Origin: Planctomycetota bacterium
Lineage (GTDB): Bacteria; Planctomycetota; Phycisphaerae; Phycisphaerales; SM1A02
DNA: 64,000 nucleotides
Direction of reading: 5' to 3'
Assembly: GCA_003671055.1 (NCBI GenBank)
Contig: QWPV01000001.1
Coordinates: forward strand, 72,582 to 136,581
The notes below the pieces were generated by a model. That model saw only the letters and a list, made by a program, of their open reading frames with translations, had not been told where the DNA came from and ran no database searches. The position numbers and the translations under genes were made by a program. The first letter of the stretch is position 1, and the number at the start of each line of letters is the position of its first letter. Shown one piece after another: positions 60,741-64,000 of this stretch.

Positions 60741-61019
60741 TTAGGAAGAAACATCCTCCTTCTTGTTTGTATGACCACGGAAAGTGGTGGAGAACGAGAA
60801 TTCTCCGAGCTTGTGTCCAACCATATCTTCGGTGCAGAACACATCAACGAACGTACGTCCGTTGTGCACCTGGAAGGTCAGACCGACGAATTCAGGGACG
60901 ATCGTGCAGGTGCGCGAGTACGTCTTGATAGGAACTTTACGAGGCAACGCGAGGACCTTCTCTGCCTTGCGGTAGAGCTTCTCGTCGACGTAGGGGCCTT
61001 TTTTAGTAGAGCGGCTCAT
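60741..61019 (-). CDS. rpsS: 30S ribosomal protein S19
   Basis: S19 pairs with S13 in the 30S head. The 92-residue protein is canonical: MSRSTKKGPYVDEKLYRKAEKV, KTYSRTCTIVPEFVGLTFQVHNGRTFVDVFCTEDMVGHKLGEFSFSTTFRGHTNKK. It follows rplB after 25 bp and precedes rplV. Confidence 0.97.
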   Translation of the reverse strand: MSRSTKKGPYVDEKLYRKAEKVLALPRKVPIKTYSRTCTIVPEFVGLTFQVHNGRTFVDVFCTEDMVGHKLGEFSFSTTFRGHTNKKEDVSS

Positions 61020-61044
61020 AGTGGAGGGCCTTTCATCAAATCAA

Positions 61045-61899
61045 TCAGAGGACGAGTTGACCGTAGCGCGTGCTTCGACGGCGACGAATGATGCGCTCAT
61101 CACTCGACTTACCGTAACGACGGGTACGCCCGCCCTTTGCTTGAGTACCAGACGAGTTCGATGGCTCTTGGCCGCCCTTCGAGCGACCTTCACCACCACC
61201 GTGCGGGTGCTGATGGTGGCACATTGCAACGCCGCGAGTCGTTGGACGACGACCGAGCCAGCGATTGCGACCTGCCTTACCGAGCACAACATTCGCGTGA
61301 TCGGCATTGCCGACTTCGCCGATGGTTGCGCGGCAATCCATAGAGACTTGGCGAATTTCGCCCGACGGAAGCACGAGGGTTGCCCATCGACCTTCTTTAT
61401 TCGTCAAGCGCGCCGACATGCCTGCCGAGCGGCAGAGTCGTCCGCCAGCCTTGGGCTCCATCTCGATGTTGTGCACCGAAAGACCTGTTGGAATGTGTCG
61501 GATTGGCATGCAATTGCCAACCTTTGGTTCCACAGGATCCGCTGAACTCTCGATGACGGTGCCTTGCACGATGCCCTTAGGGGCAAGGATGTAGCGCACT
61601 TCGCCGTCGGTGTACTTCACCAACGCGATGTGGCAGCTGCGATTGGGATCGTATTCAATCGTCGCAATGGTTGCGGTCATCCCGTCCTTGTTGCGACGGA
61701 AGTCGATCTTGCGGTAGCGACGCTTGTGGCCGCCACCCTTGCCGAGGATCGTGATCTTGCCCTGCACGTTCCGTCCACCAGATTTGGTGATCGGTACAAG
61801 CAGCGACTTTTCTGGCTTCGATCCAGTTGTTTCGATGTGAAGATTCACCGACGCGTTGCGGCGTCCTGCGGTGACCTTCTTGTAAATGCGAATTGCCAT
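61045..61899 (-). CDS. rplB: 50S ribosomal protein L2
   Basis: L2 supports the peptidyl-transferase centre. The 284 residues include the N-terminal GGRNVQGKITILGKGGGHKRRYRKIDFRRNKDGM. The C-terminal segment NVVLGKAGRNRWLGRRPTTRGVAMCHHQHPHGGGEGRSKGG carries the conserved His residues in the usual GxAMNPVDHPHGGGEG position. Here it reads GVAMCHHQHPHGGGEG, with CHHQ in place of the common NPVD. It follows rplW by 58 bp. Confidence 0.96.
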   Translation of the reverse strand: MAIRIYKKVTAGRRNASVNLHIETTGSKPEKSLLVPITKSGGRNVQGKITILGKGGGHKRRYRKIDFRRNKDGMTATIATIEYDPNRSCHIALVKYTDGEVRYILAPKGIVQGTVIESSADPVEPKVGNCMPIRHIPTGLSVHNIEMEPKAGGRLCRSAGMSARLTNKEGRWATLVLPSGEIRQVSMDCRATIGEVGNADHANVVLGKAGRNRWLGRRPTTRGVAMCHHQHPHGGGEGRSKGGQEPSNSSGTQAKGGRTRRYGKSSDERIIRRRRSTRYGQLVL

Positions 61900-61957
61900 G
61901 GTGTGTCCTTCGTTTCTCGAGGGCTCTCTAGAGAGTTCGAGCTTGTTTCTCGAGGGC

Positions 61958-62239
61958 TCAGAAGAGCTCGAGCTTGTCCTCAGGATGGATTTTCACGAGA
62001 GCACGCTTCCACGTCTTGCCCTCGACCTTGCCGTATGCGTACGCGCGAGTGCGGAGACGACGCGTTTGTGTTGCGACGCCGAGCACGCGAACCTTGAAGA
62101 GCGTTTCGACTGCGAGACGGATGTCCGCCTTGCTTGCAATCTTGCTCACTTCGAAGGCAATGCGATTGCCATGCGCTGCAGCCCAGGCTGCCTTCTCCGT
62201 CACGATAGGACGAATGATTGTGTAAGTTGGGTCGTGCAT
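61958..62239 (-). CDS. rplW: 50S ribosomal protein L23
   Basis: L23 docks the signal-recognition particle and trigger factor at the exit tunnel. The 93 residues include IIRPIVTEKAAWAAAHGNRIAFEVSKIASKADIRLAVETLFKVRVLGV and the YGKVEGKTWKRALVKI region of the extended loop. The ATG overlaps the rplD stop by one base (TAATG), coupling translation. Confidence 0.95.
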   Translation of the reverse strand: MHDPTYTIIRPIVTEKAAWAAAHGNRIAFEVSKIASKADIRLAVETLFKVRVLGVATQTRRLRTRAYAYGKVEGKTWKRALVKIHPEDKLELF

Positions 62240-62916
62240 TAGGCAGTCTCCTTCGCGGGATTGTTGCGACCACTCTCAGAGTGTTCGAAGCACGATTCAT
62301 CGAGGAACGAAACCAACGCGGCCTTGTCAAGAACAAGGAAACGGTGATTGAGCAACTCGAACACGTTCAACTGATCGACGCGGCAGGTATCCACGCCTTC
62401 GATGTTGCGCGCCGAGAGTTGTGCATTCCGGTTTGCACGATCGAGCGCGATCAAAGTCGTGCGGTTGATGCCGACCGTCGCGAGGAGTGTGACGAAATCG
62501 GAAGTCTTTGGTGCCGCAAAGTTCAAATCGAGGAAGCACTTCACTTCGCCGTCCACGAGCTTCGCGAGAAGCGCGTTGCGATTTGCAAGACGACGCATCT
62601 TCTTCGGGAGTTCCGAACGGAATGCTTCGCGCGTGCGATCCTTCTTGAAGCACACACCACCACCCTTGCGGGTAGGCGTGCGAGAAGCACCAGCGCGTGC
62701 GTTGCCGGTGCCCTTTTGCTTGTAGATCTTGCGGGTTGAACCCACGATGTCGCCACGCGACTTCGTTCGGGCGCTTCCCTGACGCTGGTTGGTGTGCGTC
62801 GTGACGTATGCCTGCTTGAGCAGTGCGAACCGCACTTCGCCGCCGAGCGTTTGCTCGTCGATCGAGAGGGTCTCTACTTGCTTGCCGGCTTTGTCGTATA
62901 TCGGCAGTTGAATCAT
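62239..62916 (-). CDS. rplD: 50S ribosomal protein L4
   Basis: L4 lines the exit tunnel and in E. coli also regulates its own operon. From ATG 62914-62916, with GGAAGG 9-14 nt upstream, 225 residues: the start MIQLPIYDKAGKQVETLSI, then QRQGSARTKSRGDIVGSTRKIYKQKGTGNARAGASRTPTRKGGGVCF (the tunnel loop), and ends as usual. The frame remains open for 91 more codons upstream, but these match nothing and fold into hairpins. The C-terminal 20 residues are a variable tail. Confidence 0.95.
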   Translation of the reverse strand: MIQLPIYDKAGKQVETLSIDEQTLGGEVRFALLKQAYVTTHTNQRQGSARTKSRGDIVGSTRKIYKQKGTGNARAGASRTPTRKGGGVCFKKDRTREAFRSELPKKMRRLANRNALLAKLVDGEVKCFLDLNFAAPKTSDFVTLLATVGINRTTLIALDRANRNAQLSARNIEGVDTCRVDQLNVFELLNHRFLVLDKAALVSFLDESCFEHSESGRNNPAKETA

Positions 62917-63204
62917 TGCTTCGCCTTCCGCGGCTTGCGCCGCTTCCGCCTCCTCCTCCCCGCGCCTGTTATTAGTGGCGTGGGGCAGGATTTGACTCGG
63001 TGAGTCCGGAACTTCCGAACTTGGTTCGCACCGGATGTCTGTTCCAGTCGGTTCCTTCTTGCAAAGGTCGTCTTCGCTGAAGACTGACCCTGCTTTCAGG
63101 CCTCTCTGGTTCCGCAGGTGAACGCTTTGTTCACCTGAGGTTTCATCTGACTGAGACTCAAGAAGCCCAGCACTCGCTGAGCTTCGCAATCTTGAGTCGC
63201 TCGT
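62917..63204 (-). ncRNA. Structured intergenic RNA between rplC and rplD
   Basis: These 288 nt, transcribed in the minus direction, fold into consecutive hairpins. They are: 63155-63198 (GACTCAA/TTGAGTC plus GAAGC/GCTTC plus CAGC/GCTG with a GAGT loop); 63115-63137 (CAGGTGAAC/GTTCACCTG, 5-nt loop); 63089-63100 (CCTG/CAGG); 63070-63084 (GTCTTC/GAAGAC); 63016-63028 (CGAAC/GTTCG) inside TCCGG/CCGGA; 62994-63006 (GACTC/GAGTC); and 62958-62985 (CCCC..GCC/GGC..GGGG). The fifth and sixth share two nucleotides, allowing alternatives. No coding content is convincing. A ribosomal-protein leader, a regulatory RNA or an inserted element are all possible. Confidence 0.6.
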
Positions 63205-63891
63205 TTATGCTTTCACTAACTTCTTCGCTTTGCGCTTGTAAAGACGAGTTGCTGCGCGAATGACGAGAATGCCATTGGTCGCACCAGGAACTGCACCCTT
63301 TACAAGGATGACATTGTTTTCAGCGTCGATCTTCACAACGTCAAGGCTTCGAGCCGTGACTTGATCGTCGCCCATTTGGCCAGCCATGCGCTTGCCCTTC
63401 TTGATCTTCGCACCGTGTCCGCGATCGGTACCGTGCGATCCAATCGAGCCTGGCGAACGGTGCTTGCGCTCCGTACCGTGCGTTGCAGTAAGGCCCTTGA
63501 AGCCGAACTTCTTCATAACGCCTTGGAAGCCCTTACCCTTGCTGATTCCGACGACATCGACGTAGCCGACGCCTGCAAGAATTGATGCATCGACTGTTGC
63601 GCCGACCGTGAACACGCCGGCTTCCGCATCATCCTTGCAGCGCAGTTCCTTATGAATGCGCTTGGGAGCGGTTCCAGCCTTGATATCGTGGCCAATGACA
63701 GCCATGGTCGAATTGCGTGGCTTCACGTCTTCGAAACCCAATTGCACGGCTGCATAGCCATCTGTTGCGATGGTCTTGATCTGCGTGACAATGCAGGGTC
63801 CTGCTTGAATGACGGTGACAGGAATGTTCTTGCCGCCTTCGAGGAAGAAGCGGGTCATTCCAATCTTGCGTCCGATGATTGCCTGTGCCAT
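63205..63891 (-). CDS. rplC: 50S ribosomal protein L3
   Basis: L3 contacts the peptidyl-transferase centre. The 228 residues begin MAQAIIGRKIGMTRFF and include DVVGISKGKGFQGVMKKFGFKGLTATHGTERKHRSPGSIGSHGTDRGHGAKIKKGKRMAGQMG. The glutamine-bearing GxxMAGxMG turn is present. The C-terminus is Lys-rich. It is the first gene of the cluster in this window; rpsJ, if present, lies beyond the right edge. The last 109 bp hold only a GGTCGCGACC palindrome and no gene. Confidence 0.97.
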   Translation of the reverse strand: MAQAIIGRKIGMTRFFLEGGKNIPVTVIQAGPCIVTQIKTIATDGYAAVQLGFEDVKPRNSTMAVIGHDIKAGTAPKRIHKELRCKDDAEAGVFTVGATVDASILAGVGYVDVVGISKGKGFQGVMKKFGFKGLTATHGTERKHRSPGSIGSHGTDRGHGAKIKKGKRMAGQMGDDQVTARSLDVVKIDAENNVILVKGAVPGATNGILVIRAATRLYKRKAKKLVKA

Positions 63892-64000
63892 TGCGCGGGT
63901 GCTTTCGTTGGGCTTCTGACGAGTCGCGCGGTCGCGACCCTCACAGTCGGTTTCAGACAGAGGTCAGCGGCGGTTGCCTTGACGTGTCTCTCATGTGTGC

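Noticed and set aside
62976-63000. tRNA-like 3' end (TCAAATCCTGCC...) in the rplC-rplD gap
   Set aside because: The 5' T-stem half and the acceptor partner are missing, so no cloverleaf can be drawn.
63115-63150. Possible hammerhead-like core CAGATGA next to a stem
   Set aside because: The invariant CUGAUGA is not present and the GAAA partner is not placed correctly.
62917-63189. 91-codon N-terminal extension of L4
   Set aside because: The frame has no stops, but it would begin with TTG, lacks similarity to L4 and covers the hairpin series; a good ribosome site lies just before MIQLPIYD.

Overview
The window looks like a chromosomal segment of a Planctomycetota bacterium, probably a Phycisphaerae relative. 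This is inferred from the style of the genes and was not tested by any search. The clues are a short PEP-CTERM-like tail ending in an arginine cluster, a secreted dockerin-type protein, ExbB/ExbD/VWA envelope genes with large secreted partners, many starts with weak Shine-Dalgarno sites, and a core ribosomal-protein cluster that lacks several usual members. No CRISPR array, transposase, phage gene or rRNA was seen. One tRNA (Ala, UGC) is present.

Layout. 1-5.1 kb, minus strand: a partial membrane protein at the left edge; a 247-bp 3' fragment of a PfkB-kinase gene; a PEP-CTERM-like protein; a dockerin/HAF-repeat protein; the intact PfkB-kinase gene; a membrane protein. 5.2-8.4 kb: hutH and hutU (histidine to imidazolonepropionate). 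8.4-9.1 kb: a HepT/MntA toxin-antitoxin pair. 9.2-13.7 kb: tsaC/sua5, a TolC-like lipoprotein and an SH3-domain secreted protein. 13.7-16 kb: tRNA-Ala with its terminator, a stand-alone TOPRIM protein, and the rRNA methyltransferases rsmE and rsmJ. 16-18.7 kb: cystathionine beta-synthase and cystathionine gamma-lyase/synthase, a reverse transsulfuration pair. 19.6-29.8 kb: an eight-gene, almost seamlessly overlapping operon. It encodes a TonB-like transmembrane VWA protein, a secreted protein, ExbB, two ExbD proteins, a secreted helical-repeat protein, a large single-pass membrane protein and a small secreted protein. 30-37.5 kb: pyrH, frr, a secreted beta-helix protein, nrdR, thrS and infC. 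37.6-45.5 kb: an arginine regulon, argR-argC-argB-argF-argG-argH(GNAT fusion)-argJ, behind a promoter overlapped by an ArgR-type palindrome. 45.6-47.7 kb: a chemoreceptor. 47.9-48.9 kb: pheS. 48.9-63.9 kb, minus strand: the S10-spc-alpha cluster from rplC to rplQ.

How the genes work together. The arginine block encodes most of the acetylated cyclic pathway. ArgJ recycles acetyl groups, and a GNAT domain fused to ArgH probably supplies N-acetylglutamate; argD is not here. The ribosomal block supplies subunit proteins, SecY, IF-1 and RNA polymerase alpha. It lacks rpmD (L30), rpsD (S4), adk and map at their usual places, and its S14 and L36 have lost most zinc ligands.

Strongest candidates for something new. 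(1) The eight-gene ExbB/ExbD/VWA operon: the VWA protein carries a TonB-like S-x3-H transmembrane motif, suggesting a proton-motive-force-driven transducer that ends in a VWA domain. (2) A 288-nt untranslated stretch between rplC and rplD that folds into about seven consecutive hairpins. (3) A likely AUC start codon for infC, with a well-placed Shine-Dalgarno site. (4) Duplication of the pfkB 3' end around a two-gene surface-protein cassette.
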